Shown here piece by piece: positions 9,211-19,141 of a stretch of DNA of 64,000 nt. The notes below the pieces were generated by a model. That model was not told where the DNA came from, did no database searches, and was given only the letters and a program-made list of their open reading frames with translations. Numbering within the stretch: position 1 is the first letter of the stretch; the number at the start of each line of letters is the position of its first letter. The translations under genes were made by a program, and so were the position numbers. This stretch comes from Serratia sp. PL17 (GTDB lineage: Bacteria > Pseudomonadota > Gammaproteobacteria > Enterobacterales > Enterobacteriaceae). The DNA is taken from the NCBI RefSeq assembly GCF_017832355.1, contig NZ_JAFIBY010000002.1:186001-250000 (forward strand), written 5' to 3'.

Positions 9211-10215
9211 ATGGACATTTCGATTAATAAGTCTAATTATTTAAAAGGGATTGCCATCATTTTGATGTTGGTCCATCACCTGTTTGCCTACCCTCTCCGA
9301 ATTAGCCCGGATATCCCCGTCTATCATATTGTTAACAGCGTCGACATTGAGATGTACCTTGGCCTGTTCGGTAAGATTTGCGTGTCGATGTTCCTGTTTT
9401 TATCCGGTTACGGATTCTCGCTTAAAAAAGAAGTCACGTTTAAATATAGTTGGGGAAAGCTGAAAAACTTATATATCAGCTACTGGATAGTGTTTTTTAT
9501 CTTTGTGCCGATTGGCCTTTTTTTCTTTCCAGGCGAAAGATATTCCCACTCACTGTCGCTGTTTTTCGAAAACCTGATTGGCTTAAAATCCACGTATAAC
9601 AGCGAGTGGTGGTTCTTCAAACTTTACGTTTTGTACGTACTTTCTTTGCCGCTGTTGTCGCGGCTAAATACCTACCCGTTATTGGGGCTGCTGGTACTGG
9701 CGGCGGTGTGCGGCAAGGGGCTGCAATATGTCGCCTGGGCACCGGAGGTGTTAATCGAATATTGTACCTGGCTGTTGCCTTTCGGCTTTGGCATGGTGTT
9801 TGGCCGCAGCAAGCAGATGCCGGCGGACTCGTGGCTGGCGAAGCTGATTGTCACCCTGAGCCGCACCCATCCGCTGATCCTGCTGATGGTGACGGTGGCG
9901 GTGTTTATCGTTGCCCATAACCCAGGGCTGCTGTTGGTGACGCCGCTGTTTATTATCGCGCTGATGAACACCGCAGACGGCCTGGGCAGCACGGTGAACC
10001 GGGTCGTGGGCGAGCTGGGCAAGCATTCGATGTACATGTGGCTGACCCACAGCTTCTACTGCTATTACTTCGCCCAAAAGCTGATTTTTGCGCCGCGCTA
10101 TACGCCGCTGATTTTGCTGTTGTTGATTGTGGTGTCGTACCTGACGAGTGTGGTACTCAGCCGTATTGAAGTGGCAGTGAAGGGCAGGAAGACGGAGAGG
10201 GTGGGAGCCCAGTAG
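9211..10215 (+). CDS. Membrane acyltransferase, acyltransferase-3 family
   Basis: Members of this family are polytopic inner-membrane proteins that acetylate or acylate surface sugars such as O-antigen or exopolysaccharide. The 334-aa protein opens with SNYLKGIAIILMLVHHLFAY, which contains the family's conserved N-terminal histidine pair, and continues with CVSMFLFLSGYGFSLKK and about ten hydrophobic helices. I choose the ATG at 9211 over the TTG at 9190, which has no ribosome binding site. The first half of the gene is AT-rich and the second half clearly G+C-rich, a mosaic look. The neighbours give no clue to its substrate. It could equally be a general OafA-like enzyme without an O-antigen role. 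Confidence 0.8.
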   Translation: MDISINKSNYLKGIAIILMLVHHLFAYPLRISPDIPVYHIVNSVDIEMYLGLFGKICVSMFLFLSGYGFSLKKEVTFKYSWGKLKNLYISYWIVFFIFVPIGLFFFPGERYSHSLSLFFENLIGLKSTYNSEWWFFKLYVLYVLSLPLLSRLNTYPLLGLLVLAAVCGKGLQYVAWAPEVLIEYCTWLLPFGFGMVFGRSKQMPADSWLAKLIVTLSRTHPLILLMVTVAVFIVAHNPGLLLVTPLFIIALMNTADGLGSTVNRVVGELGKHSMYMWLTHSFYCYYFAQKLIFAPRYTPLILLLLIVVSYLTSVVLSRIEVAVKGRKTERVGAQ

Positions 10216-10228
10216 GGGCGCTGCATGC

Positions 10229-10253
10229 TGCGCCCGTGATTACCACGGGCGCA
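10229..10253. terminator. Hairpin between convergent acyltransferase and GNAT genes
   Basis: TGCGCCCGTG and CACGGGCGCA form a perfect 10-bp stem around ATTAC, located between the two convergent stop codons. It may stop transcription from both sides, although no T-run follows on either strand. It overlaps a repetitive palindrome shared with 18703-18784. Confidence 0.5.
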
Positions 10254-10262
10254 GAAGCAAGA

Positions 10263-10766
10263 CTATAGCGTCTTCAGCATGGTGACTTCGCAGTCGACGT
10301 GACCGGTGGTGCCCATGGCGTGGTCAATGTGCTCAAAGCCCAGATGCTCGTACAGGCCAATGGCCTGCGTCAGGCTGGCGGTGGTTTCTAAATAACAACA
10401 GCGGAAGCTCTGTTGACGGGCGAACTCCAGTGCTTGCAGCGCCAGGCGTTTTGCCAGGCCCTGGCCGCGTAACAGCGGCAGGAAATACATTTTCTGTAAT
10501 TCGCAAATATCGTCTTCACCGCCTTGCAGTGGCGCAACACCGCCGCCGCCGGCAATCCGGCCATCGACTTCTATCACCCAATACGCGCTGCGTGGCAGGC
10601 TGTAGAGCTGATATAAGACGTCCAGATTGGGATCGGAAACGGTATAGCCTTTGTCCGCTGTCAGACCGTGCTCGGCGGAGACTTCGCGAATGACATTAGC
10701 AATAGCGGCATTGTCGTCAGCCGTTATTGGGCGCACCAGAAGACGTACTGGGGTTGCTGTTGTCAT
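10263..10766 (-). CDS. GNAT-family N-acetyltransferase
   Basis: This is a cytoplasmic acetyl-CoA-dependent acetyltransferase of unknown substrate. The 167-aa protein has the acetyl-CoA pyrophosphate-binding motif A, seen as [19 protein letters not shown] near residue 110, preceded by the beta-strand ELQKMYF, and a C-terminal [11 protein letters not shown] typical of the fold. The frame is open to 10796, but GGCGAG lies seven bases before the ATG at 10766, which I take as the start; 10781 is an alternative. It is a single gene pointing at the acyltransferase. Nothing nearby indicates whether it acts on a small molecule or a protein. Confidence 0.82.
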   Translation of the reverse strand: MTTATPVRLLVRPITADDNAAIANVIREVSAEHGLTADKGYTVSDPNLDVLYQLYSLPRSAYWVIEVDGRIAGGGGVAPLQGGEDDICELQKMYFLPLLRGQGLAKRLALQALEFARQQSFRCCYLETTASLTQAIGLYEHLGFEHIDHAMGTTGHVDCEVTMLKTL

Positions 10767-10859
10767 GTTTACACTCGCCATTAAAGGGAACCACATTCGT
10801 TTTTATCGCAACACAAAACGCGCTGGGGTTATTTTCCAGCGGCGTCCATGCAGCATTAA

Positions 10860-10986
10860 TATACCCGTCATCTTTCAAGTTGCAGCGTTGTTACCTGCAC
10901 TCGCTCACCCCAGTTACTTACTCGAGTAAGCGCCTGGGGATGAGCGAGCTGGGCGCCTAGCTGCAACTTGAAAGCTATAGGGTAAA
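10860..10986. repeat. ERIC element (127 bp)
   Basis: This is an imperfect palindrome that begins TATACCC and ends GGGTAAA. In its centre it has the ERIC core seen from the reverse side (CTCACCCCAG, then CGCCTGGGGATGAGCG). It is non-coding and lies between the GNAT gene and the valS terminator. A second copy at 14493-14619 has the same length. Confidence 0.85.
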
Positions 10987-11027
10987 ACTTGTAATAACAT
11001 CTTAAGCGGGCCGGATGCAACGGCGAT

Positions 11028-11058
11028 AAAAAAACAGCGGGGAAATCCCCGCTGTTTT
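11028..11058 (-). terminator. Rho-independent terminator of valS
   Basis: On the minus strand the stem AACAGCGGGGA / TCCCCGCTGTT has a tiny loop and is followed by a run of T. It begins about 27 bases after the valS stop codon. Confidence 0.9.
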
Positions 11059-11082
11059 CAGCTGCTGCAGCGAACCGACAGA

Positions 11083-13959
11083 TTACAGCGCGGCGATAGT
11101 CGCCTGCTGTTCCTGCAGCTTCACTTTGCCTTCTTTGCAGGCGGCCAGACGTTCGCGTTCTTTGGCGACGACGGCTTCTGGCGCACGTGCCACAAAGCCT
11201 TCATTAGACAGCTTGCCTTCGATTGACGCGATTTCTGCATCCAGCTTGCCCATCTCTTTCGACAGACGCGCAATCTCGGCGTCTTTATCGATAAAGCCCG
11301 CCATTGGAATCAACAGCTCGGCACCGTCAACCAGCTTGGTGACGGATAACGGACCTTTGTCACCGGCAGGCAGCAGAGTGATAGACGACAGACGCGCCAG
11401 ACGCTCGATAAAGCTCTGGTTTTCCTGCACGCGGCGCTGCGCGTCGGCGTTGCAGTTGCGCAGCAGCACGTCCAGCATTTTACTCGGCGCAATGTTCATC
11501 TCGGCACGGATATTACGTACCGCGGTGATCGCCTGCTTGATCCACTCCAGGTCGTTCAACGCCTGTGCGTCTTCCAACGCGGCGTCGTACTCTGGGAAAG
11601 GTTGCAGCATGATGGTGTCTGCTGTTTCGCCGGTCAGGGTCTTCACGCGCTGCCAGATGGTTTCGGTAATGAACGGGATCACCGGGTGTGCCAGGCGCAA
11701 CAGGGCTTCCAGCACGGTGATCAGCGTGTGGCGGGTGCCGCGTTGTTCCGCTTCGCTGCCGTTGCTGACAACCGGTTTGGTCAGCTCCAGGTACCAGTCA
11801 CAGAACTGGTTCCAGGTGAATTCGTACAGGATGTTGGCGGCCAGATCGAAGCGGTAAGTGTCCAGCGCTTCGCGGTATGCCTTCACCGTGCGGTTGAATT
11901 CGGCCAGGATCCAGCGGTCCGCCAGCGACAGCACTTTCTTGCCACCGTTGAAACCACAGTCTTGACCTTCTGCGTTCATCAGCACAAAGCGGCTGGCGTT
12001 CCACAGCTTGTTACAGAAGTTGCGGTAGCCTTCCAGGCGCTTCATGTCCCAGTTAATGTCACGGCCGGTTGAAGCCAGCGCCGCCAGGGTGAAGCGCAGG
12101 GCGTCAGTGCCGTGCGGTTCGATCCCGTTCGGGAACTGCTTTTCAGTGCGCTTACGGATTTTTTCCGCCAGCTGCGGCTGCATCATGTTACCGGTACGTT
12201 TTTCCAGCAGGTCTTCCAGCGAGATACCGTCAACCATGTCCAGCGGGTCGATCACGTTACCTTTCGACTTGGACATTTTCTGCCCTTCGTCATCGCGGAT
12301 CAGGCCGGTCATGTAAACCGTCTTGAACGGAACCTGCGGCTTGCCGTTTTCGTCCTTCATGAAGTGCATGGTCAGCATGATCATGCGCGCAATCCAGAAG
12401 AAGATGATGTCGAAGCCGCTGACCATCACGCTGGTTGGGTGGAAGGTTTTCAGCGCGTCGGTTTGCTCTGGCCAGCCCAGGGTGGAGAAGGTCCACAGGC
12501 CGGAAGAGAACCAGGTGTCCAGCACGTCTTCGTCCTGGTTCAGCACCACGTCAGGGCCCAGGTTGTTCTCGCTGCGCACTTCTTCTTCGCTGCGGCCAAC
12601 GTAGACTTTGCCGTTCACGTCGTACCAGGCCGGGATACGGTGACCCCACCACAGCTGACGAGAGATACACCAGTCCTGAATGTCGCGCATCCAGCTGAAG
12701 TACATGTTTTCGTATTGCTTAGGCACGAACTGGATCTCGCCTTGCTCAACCGCTTCAACCGCGACTTTGGCCAGCGGTGCGGTACGCACGTACCATTGGT
12801 CGGTCAGCATGGGTTCGATCACCACGCCGCCGCGGTCGCCGTAAGGCACCGTCAGGTCGTGCGGTTTGATCTCATCCAGTAAACCAAGCTCTTCAAAGGC
12901 GGCTACCACGGCTTTACGCGCAGCGAATCGCTCCAGGCCACGGAACTGGGCCGGGATTTCGTTGCAGTAATCGGTGCAGATTTCGCCGAGGGTATTAAAC
13001 ACTTCTGCTTCCTGACGGATATCGCCGTCGAAAGTCAGGATGTTGATCATTGTCAGGCCGTGACGCTTACCGACTTCATAGTCGTTAAAGTCATGCGCCG
13101 GGGTGATCTTCACGCAGCCGGTGCCTTTTTCCATGTCGGCATGTTCGTCACCGACGATGCGGATGCGGCGACCAACCAGCGGCAGAATAACCTCTTTGCC
13201 GATCAAATCTTTGTAACGCGGATCTTCCGGGTTTACGGCCACGCCGGTATCACCGAGCACGGTTTCCGGACGGGTGGTGGCGACCACCAGGTAATCTTTA
13301 CCTTCGGCGGTTTTGGCGCCGTCGGCCAGCGGGTAGCGCAGGTGCCACATGGAGCCTTTGGATTCGCGGTTTTCCACTTCCAGATCGGAGATGGCGGTGC
13401 GCAGTTTCGGATCCCAGTTCACCAGGCGTTTGCCACGGTAGATCAGATCTTCTTTGTGCAGGCGAACAAACACTTCGCGAACGGCGTTGGACAGGCCTTC
13501 GTCCATGGTGAAGCGCTCGCGCTCCCAGTCCACGGAGTTGCCCAGACGACGCATCTGACGGGTAATGGTGCCGCCGGATTCCGCTTTCCACTGCCAGATT
13601 TTGTCGATGAACGCGTCGCGGCCATAGTCATGGCGAGTTTTGTTTTCTTCTGCGGCGATCTTGCGCTCAACCACCATCTGGGTGGCGATACCGGCATGGT
13701 CGGTACCTGCCTGCCACAGGGTGTTTTTACCCTGCATGCGCTGGTAGCGGATCATGGTGTCCATGATAGTCTGCTGGAATGCGTGGCCCATGTGCAGGCT
13801 GCCGGTGACGTTCGGCGGCGGGATCATGATGCAGAAGCTTTCCTGGCTGGTATCACCATTTGGCTTGAAGTAACCCTGGTTTTCCCAGTGATCGTACAGC
13901 TTCTGTTCGATCTCTTTCGGGTCGTATGCGGTATCGAGATGACTGTTTGTCTTTTCCAT
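11083..13959 (-). CDS. valS: Valine-tRNA ligase
   Basis: ValS charges tRNA-Val with valine and edits mischarged threonine. The 958-aa protein is slightly longer than the 951-aa E. coli enzyme. Class I signatures are present: [13 protein letters not shown] (HIGH motif, about residue 48) and [10 protein letters not shown] (KMSKS, about residue 560). The C-terminal coiled-coil arm that binds tRNA covers roughly residues 890-958 (alternating K/E/A-rich). It lies 13 bases downstream of holC, the conserved holC-valS pairing of enterobacteria, and has its own strong terminator. Nothing is unusual apart from a short N-terminal insertion compared with E. coli. Confidence 0.97.
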   Translation of the reverse strand: MEKTNSHLDTAYDPKEIEQKLYDHWENQGYFKPNGDTSQESFCIMIPPPNVTGSLHMGHAFQQTIMDTMIRYQRMQGKNTLWQAGTDHAGIATQMVVERKIAAEENKTRHDYGRDAFIDKIWQWKAESGGTITRQMRRLGNSVDWERERFTMDEGLSNAVREVFVRLHKEDLIYRGKRLVNWDPKLRTAISDLEVENRESKGSMWHLRYPLADGAKTAEGKDYLVVATTRPETVLGDTGVAVNPEDPRYKDLIGKEVILPLVGRRIRIVGDEHADMEKGTGCVKITPAHDFNDYEVGKRHGLTMINILTFDGDIRQEAEVFNTLGEICTDYCNEIPAQFRGLERFAARKAVVAAFEELGLLDEIKPHDLTVPYGDRGGVVIEPMLTDQWYVRTAPLAKVAVEAVEQGEIQFVPKQYENMYFSWMRDIQDWCISRQLWWGHRIPAWYDVNGKVYVGRSEEEVRSENNLGPDVVLNQDEDVLDTWFSSGLWTFSTLGWPEQTDALKTFHPTSVMVSGFDIIFFWIARMIMLTMHFMKDENGKPQVPFKTVYMTGLIRDDEGQKMSKSKGNVIDPLDMVDGISLEDLLEKRTGNMMQPQLAEKIRKRTEKQFPNGIEPHGTDALRFTLAALASTGRDINWDMKRLEGYRNFCNKLWNASRFVLMNAEGQDCGFNGGKKVLSLADRWILAEFNRTVKAYREALDTYRFDLAANILYEFTWNQFCDWYLELTKPVVSNGSEAEQRGTRHTLITVLEALLRLAHPVIPFITETIWQRVKTLTGETADTIMLQPFPEYDAALEDAQALNDLEWIKQAITAVRNIRAEMNIAPSKMLDVLLRNCNADAQRRVQENQSFIERLARLSSITLLPAGDKGPLSVTKLVDGAELLIPMAGFIDKDAEIARLSKEMGKLDAEIASIEGKLSNEGFVARAPEAVVAKERERLAACKEGKVKLQEQQATIAAL

Positions 13960-13972
13960 TTTATATCGTTGT

Positions 13973-14425
13973 TCAGTGAGTTGGCGGCGTGGCCGTGGTC
14001 AAATGGAAGCCGACGCTGCGATAAGCTTTATATCGGTCGCGCGCCAACTGTTTCAGGGTGTCTTCGTAAGGGACGAAGTCTACCACTTCATGGAAAGCAG
14101 TAGCAAAATCTGCAAACTGCGGCAGCAGGGCGATCAGCAGATCGCGCGGCGAGTTACCGCGTTTACCGGGCCAGCATAGCTCGACCGGCGCACCGTAGTG
14201 CGGGCCTTCACCGGCCAGATTGTGTGGCACAAACTGGTGCGGATCGCGCTGCCACAGCGCTTCGTCCAACCGTTGGGCTTGTTCCTGGCTTTCGCAGGCG
14301 ATCAACACCCGCTTGCCGGAGCGCCAACGTTCAGCGGCAACGGCGCAGGCCACGGCCTCATGCGCGCTGAGCGCACCTGCGGGTTCCGCGTGTTCGAGTA
14401 AATAAAACGTCGCCTGCTTGCTCAT
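13973..14425 (-). CDS. holC: DNA polymerase III subunit chi
   Basis: Chi binds psi in the clamp-loader complex and connects the replisome to single-stranded-DNA-binding protein. The 150-aa protein starts [20 protein letters not shown], the usual chi N-terminus, and ends with [12 protein letters not shown]. coli chi is 147 residues. The open frame extends another 38 codons upstream, but the ATG at 14425 gives the family start, so I use it. It is co-transcribed with valS, 13 bases downstream. An ERIC element lies between it and pepA. Confidence 0.93.
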   Translation of the reverse strand: MSKQATFYLLEHAEPAGALSAHEAVACAVAAERWRSGKRVLIACESQEQAQRLDEALWQRDPHQFVPHNLAGEGPHYGAPVELCWPGKRGNSPRDLLIALLPQFADFATAFHEVVDFVPYEDTLKQLARDRYKAYRSVGFHLTTATPPTH

Positions 14426-14492
14426 GAGTTCATTGCCGTTAGAAAAAATTAGGGGCGCAACTTGTGCGCCCTTCGCTTTGTTACCGTGATTA

Positions 14493-14619
14493 TATACCCA
14501 ATAGGTTTCAAGTTGCAGCCAGGCGGCAAGTTCGTTCATCCCCAGGAACTGACATACAGTCAGTGACTGGGGGGAACAAACGCAGCCAACAACGCTGCGG
14601 CTTGAAAGATGAAGGGTAT
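14493..14619. repeat. ERIC element (127 bp)
   Basis: This copy begins TATACCC and ends GGGTATT, and its core (ATCCCCAGGAACTGACATA ... AGTGACTGGGG) closely matches the classical ERIC consensus. It ends two bases before the pepA stop codon, so pepA mRNA would carry it as a 3' hairpin. Confidence 0.9.
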
Positions 14620-14620
14620 T

Positions 14621-16147
<1,527 letters not shown>

Positions 16148-16259
16148 TTAAAGACAAAGGCGGACGCTACGGCTAGAATGACGCACTCCGTAACGATCTC
16201 CGGCCGTCGAGTTAACTAACTATGTTAACCTGAACGGCGTAAATTGCTCTGTTTTGGCG

Positions 16260-16289
16260 ACTATAAGTAAGTTCCTATAGGACACCCAA
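16260..16289 (-). promoter_or_regulatory. Candidate pepA promoter
   Basis: On the minus strand TTGGGT (-35) and TATAGT (-10) are separated by 18 bases, about 125 bases before the pepA start. The match is moderate and rests on position in the divergent pepA/lptF gap. Confidence 0.35.
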
Positions 16290-16412
16290 ATGCTAGATGT
16301 TGTAATACTATTTTAGCTGTGTCTGTTGCCATATGATGAGAATAAATGGCGGATTAGCGATGAAACTATCGATTTTCCTGCAAAAAGACAAGTTTTCACA
16401 GGCGTAATAAGC

Positions 16413-17507
16413 GTGATCATCATAAGATATCTGGTACGGGAAACGCTAAAGAGCCAAATCGCAATCTTGTTCATCCTGCTTCTGATCTTCTTTTGTCAGA
16501 ACTTAGTCAGGGTGTTAGGCGATGCGGTGGACGGCGATGTCCCGACAAATTTAGTTCTTTCTTTGCTCGCATTGGGTGTGCCGAAGATGGCGCAGCTAAT
16601 CCTGCCATTAAGCCTGTTTCTTGGCTTATTGATGACGCTTGGGCGGCTGTATACCGATAGCGAAATCACCGTGATGCATGCCTGCGGGCTGGGTAAACGT
16701 ACCCTGATCATCGCGGCAATGGTGCTGGCACTCTTCACCTCCGTGATTGCGGCGGCCAACGTGTTCTGGGTTGGGCCCTGGGCCTCGCGCTATCAGGACG
16801 TGGTGGTGTCCGAAGCCAAGGCTAACCCGAGCATTGCCGGGCTGGCAGAAGGGCAGTTCAAGACGTCCCAAGACGGTAACGCGGTGCTGTTTATCGGCAA
16901 CGTTAAAGGCAGCACCTTCAACAATGTGTTCCTGGCGCAACTGCGGCCGAACGGCAACCAACGCCCATCCGTGGTGGTGGCTGAACACGGCCAGATCAAC
17001 CAGTTGAAGGACGGTTCGCAGGTGGTGACGCTGGATAAAGGCACCCGCTTTGAAGGCACCGCGATGCTGCGTGACTTCCGCATTACCGATTTCAACGACT
17101 ATAAGGCGGTGGTCGGCCACCGTGCGGTCGCCGTGGACGGTAACCAGGCCGAACAGATGTCGATGAAGACGCTGCTGGAGTCTGACGATCCCGACGCACG
17201 CGCCGAATTCCATTGGCGCCTGACGCTGGTGGTGTCTGTGGTGCTGATGGCCTTGCTGGTCGTGCCGCTCAGCGTGGTGAACCCACGACAGGGCCGCGTG
17301 CTGAGCATGCTGCCGGCGATCCTGCTGTATTTGATATTCTTCCTGCTGCAGACCTCGCTGCGTTCTAACGCCGGTAAAGGCAAGCTGGACCCGATGCTGT
17401 GGCTTTGGCTGGTCAACGCCGTGTACTTTGCGATCGCGCTGGCGCTGAACCTGTGGGATACCGTGCCGATGCGTAAGCTGCGTGCACGCCTGAGAGGAGC
17501 GGCCTGA
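16413..17507 (+). CDS. lptF: LPS export ABC transporter permease LptF
   Basis: LptF and LptG form the membrane part of the LptB2FGC machine that extracts lipopolysaccharide from the inner membrane for transport to the surface. The 364-aa protein starts at the GTG at 16413, giving the family N-terminus MIIIRYLVRETLKSQ; the in-frame ATG at 16326 would add 29 residues that do not resemble LptF. It has three N-terminal membrane helices, a periplasmic beta-jellyroll (about residues 120-260) and three C-terminal helices including VVPLSVVNPRQGRVLSMLP. It overlaps lptG by one base (TGATG), so translation is coupled. Confidence 0.95.
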   Translation: MIIIRYLVRETLKSQIAILFILLLIFFCQNLVRVLGDAVDGDVPTNLVLSLLALGVPKMAQLILPLSLFLGLLMTLGRLYTDSEITVMHACGLGKRTLIIAAMVLALFTSVIAAANVFWVGPWASRYQDVVVSEAKANPSIAGLAEGQFKTSQDGNAVLFIGNVKGSTFNNVFLAQLRPNGNQRPSVVVAEHGQINQLKDGSQVVTLDKGTRFEGTAMLRDFRITDFNDYKAVVGHRAVAVDGNQAEQMSMKTLLESDDPDARAEFHWRLTLVVSVVLMALLVVPLSVVNPRQGRVLSMLPAILLYLIFFLLQTSLRSNAGKGKLDPMLWLWLVNAVYFAIALALNLWDTVPMRKLRARLRGAA

Positions 17508-18577
17508 TGTTTGGTGTTTTAGACCGGTATATCGGTAAGACGATTTTCAACACCATCATCATGACGCTGTTCATGTTGGTGTCGCTTTCCGGCATCATCA
17601 AGTTTGTCGATCAGCTGCGCAGAGTGGGCCAGGGTGACTATACGGCGCTGGGCGCCGGGATGTTTACCCTGCTGAGCGTGCCGAAGGACATCGAGATCTT
17701 CTTCCCGATGGCGGCCTTGCTGGGCGCACTGCTTGGGCTGGGGCAACTGGCGACGCGCAGTGAACTGGTGGTGATGCAGGCTTCCGGCTTTACCCGCATG
17801 CAGATCGCCGGTTCGGTGATGAAAACCGCGATCCCGCTGGTGCTGTTGACCATGGCGATTGGCGAGTGGGTTGCCCCGCAGGGCGACCAGATGGCGCGTA
17901 ACTACCGTGCGCAGCAGATGTACGGCGGTTCACTGCTTTCCACCAAGAGCGGCCTGTGGGCGAAGGACGGCAACGACTTTATCTACATCGAACGCGTAGC
18001 GGGCGAGAAAGAGCTTTCCGGCGTGAATATCTACCACTTCAACGACCAGCGCAGGCTGGAGACGGTGCGCTATGCCGCCACCGCCAGTTTTGAAGACGGC
18101 GTGTGGAAGCTTTCGCAGGTGGATACGTCCGACCTGACCAACGAAAAACAGGTTACCGGCACCCAAACGCTGACCGGCGAATGGAAAACCAACCTGACCC
18201 CGGACAAACTGGGCGTGGTGGCGCTGGACCCAACATCGCTTTCTATCAGTGGCCTGCACAACTATGTGAAGTACCTGAAACAGAGCGGCCAGGAAGCCAA
18301 CCGCTACCAGCTGAACATGTGGAGCAAGGTGTTCTCGCCGCTTTCCGTTGCGGTGATGATGCTAATGGCACTGTCGTTCATCTTCGGGCCACTGCGCAGC
18401 GTACCGATGGGCGTACGCGTGGTGACCGGTATCAGCTTCGGCTTCTTGTTCTACGTGCTGGACCAGATATTTGGCCCGTTGAGCCTGGTGTACAACATGC
18501 CGCCGGTACTGGGCGCGTTGCTGCCAAGCATGCTGTTCTTGTTGATCAGCGTGTATATGCTGCTAAAACGCAAGTAG
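17507..18577 (+). CDS. lptG: LPS export ABC transporter permease LptG
   Basis: LptG is the partner permease of LptF in LPS export. The 356-aa protein begins MFGVLDRYIGKTIFNTIIMT and has six membrane helices around a periplasmic domain (about residues 125-260) that docks LptC and LptA. The C-terminal LRSVPMGVRVVTGISFGFLF is typical. Length is close to the E. coli protein. The gene starts inside the lptF stop codon and is followed 22 bases later by a strong terminator, so lptFG is a two-gene operon. Confidence 0.96.
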   Translation: MFGVLDRYIGKTIFNTIIMTLFMLVSLSGIIKFVDQLRRVGQGDYTALGAGMFTLLSVPKDIEIFFPMAALLGALLGLGQLATRSELVVMQASGFTRMQIAGSVMKTAIPLVLLTMAIGEWVAPQGDQMARNYRAQQMYGGSLLSTKSGLWAKDGNDFIYIERVAGEKELSGVNIYHFNDQRRLETVRYAATASFEDGVWKLSQVDTSDLTNEKQVTGTQTLTGEWKTNLTPDKLGVVALDPTSLSISGLHNYVKYLKQSGQEANRYQLNMWSKVFSPLSVAVMMLMALSFIFGPLRSVPMGVRVVTGISFGFLFYVLDQIFGPLSLVYNMPPVLGALLPSMLFLLISVYMLLKRK

Positions 18578-18598
18578 CGACGCGACAGACGATGTAAG

Positions 18599-18628
18599 AA
18601 GGCGTAGCCATGCGGTTACGCCTTTTTT
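18599..18628 (+). terminator. Rho-independent terminator of lptFG
   Basis: AAGGCGTAGCC and GGTTACGCCTT form an 11-bp stem (one G-T pair) with an ATGC loop, followed by a run of T. Confidence 0.92.
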
Positions 18629-18693
18629 GTTTCTGGTGCTTCTTGGACGCGCTGCTGCTGATATCGCTACGCACAGGTGCAAATTATCGTCGA

Positions 18694-18804
18694 TGTCATC
18701 CGTAGGGGCGCAGCACGCTGCGCCCGTGCTGTTATCGCAGGTATTACCAATGTCATTTGTAGGGGCGCTGCACGCTGCGCCCGTGCTGTTTACCGCAGGT
18801 ATCG
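18694..18804. repeat. Two tandem copies of a ~57-bp unit containing a G+C-rich palindrome
   Basis: Each unit reads (G)TAGGGGCGC(A/T)GCACGCTGCGCCCGTGCTGTT and then a shared segment ending CGCAGGTAT. The palindromic half also occurs at 10212-10237 beside another gene end. The position after genes and the GGGGCG...CGCCCC structure suggest a REP-like dispersed element of this genus. The rest of the lptG-tRNA gap (18629-18910) shows no gene. Confidence 0.7.
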
Positions 18805-18910
18805 CCGATATTATTCGTAGAGACACTGCTTATTTCGCCCACAAAACGGGCTTAATATAAGCATGTCGGCGTTTTTTTCAGCACTTAACTCATTGAACAA
18901 CGGATAAGTG

Positions 18911-18938
18911 TTGCGTGCGGATCGCTGAAAGGTATAAT
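18911..18938 (+). promoter_or_regulatory. Promoter of tRNA-Leu(CAA)
   Basis: TTGCGT (18911) and a perfect TATAAT (18933) are 16 bases apart, with transcription expected about 22 bases before the mature tRNA 5' end. Confidence 0.75.
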
Positions 18939-18967
18939 GCACACGTTTTCCGCATACTACTTGCAGT

Positions 18968-19052
18968 GCCGAAGTGGCGAAATCGGTAGACGCAGTTGAT
19001 TCAAAATCAACCGTAGAGATACGTGCCGGTTCGAGTCCGGCCTTCGGCACCA
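18968..19052 (+). tRNA. leuX: tRNA-Leu (anticodon CAA)
   Basis: The 85-base sequence folds as a class II tRNA. It has acceptor stem GCCGAAG/CTTCGGC, discriminator A and encoded CCA, an anticodon arm GTTGA-TTCAAAA-TCAAC with anticodon CAA, a long variable arm and the T arm GGTTCGAGTCC. It is the leuX-type gene, a well-known integration hotspot in enterobacteria. The last 25 bases form part of the 30-bp repeat used for integration, so the element regenerates the intact tRNA end. Confidence 0.97.
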
Positions 19053-19057
19053 TTAGT
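19028..19057 (+). repeat. attL: 30-bp direct repeat at the tRNA 3' end
   Basis: The bases GGTTCGAGTCCGGCCTTCGG and the following CACCATTAGT are repeated exactly at 27129-27158; the two sites diverge on both sides. This marks the left end of the integrated element and covers the T arm and acceptor end of the tRNA. Confidence 0.95.
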
Positions 19058-19062
19058 CAATT

Positions 19063-19089
19063 AAATCCTTATTTTGTAAGGATTTTTTT
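19063..19089 (+). terminator. Terminator of tRNA-Leu, supplied by the element
   Basis: AAATCCTTA and TAAGGATTT form a 9-bp stem with loop TTTTG, followed by further T residues. It lies beyond the attL repeat, so it belongs to the inserted DNA and replaces the one left behind at 27173-27196. Confidence 0.88.
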
Positions 19090-19141
19090 GTTTCTAGACC
19101 TCAATATCGCGTCGCCCTACTACAAAAGGGTATACGAGGCG

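Noticed and set aside
13060-14103. 347-codon open frame antisense to valS and holC
   Set aside because: It runs across two certain genes on the opposite strand and lacks a start region or motifs.
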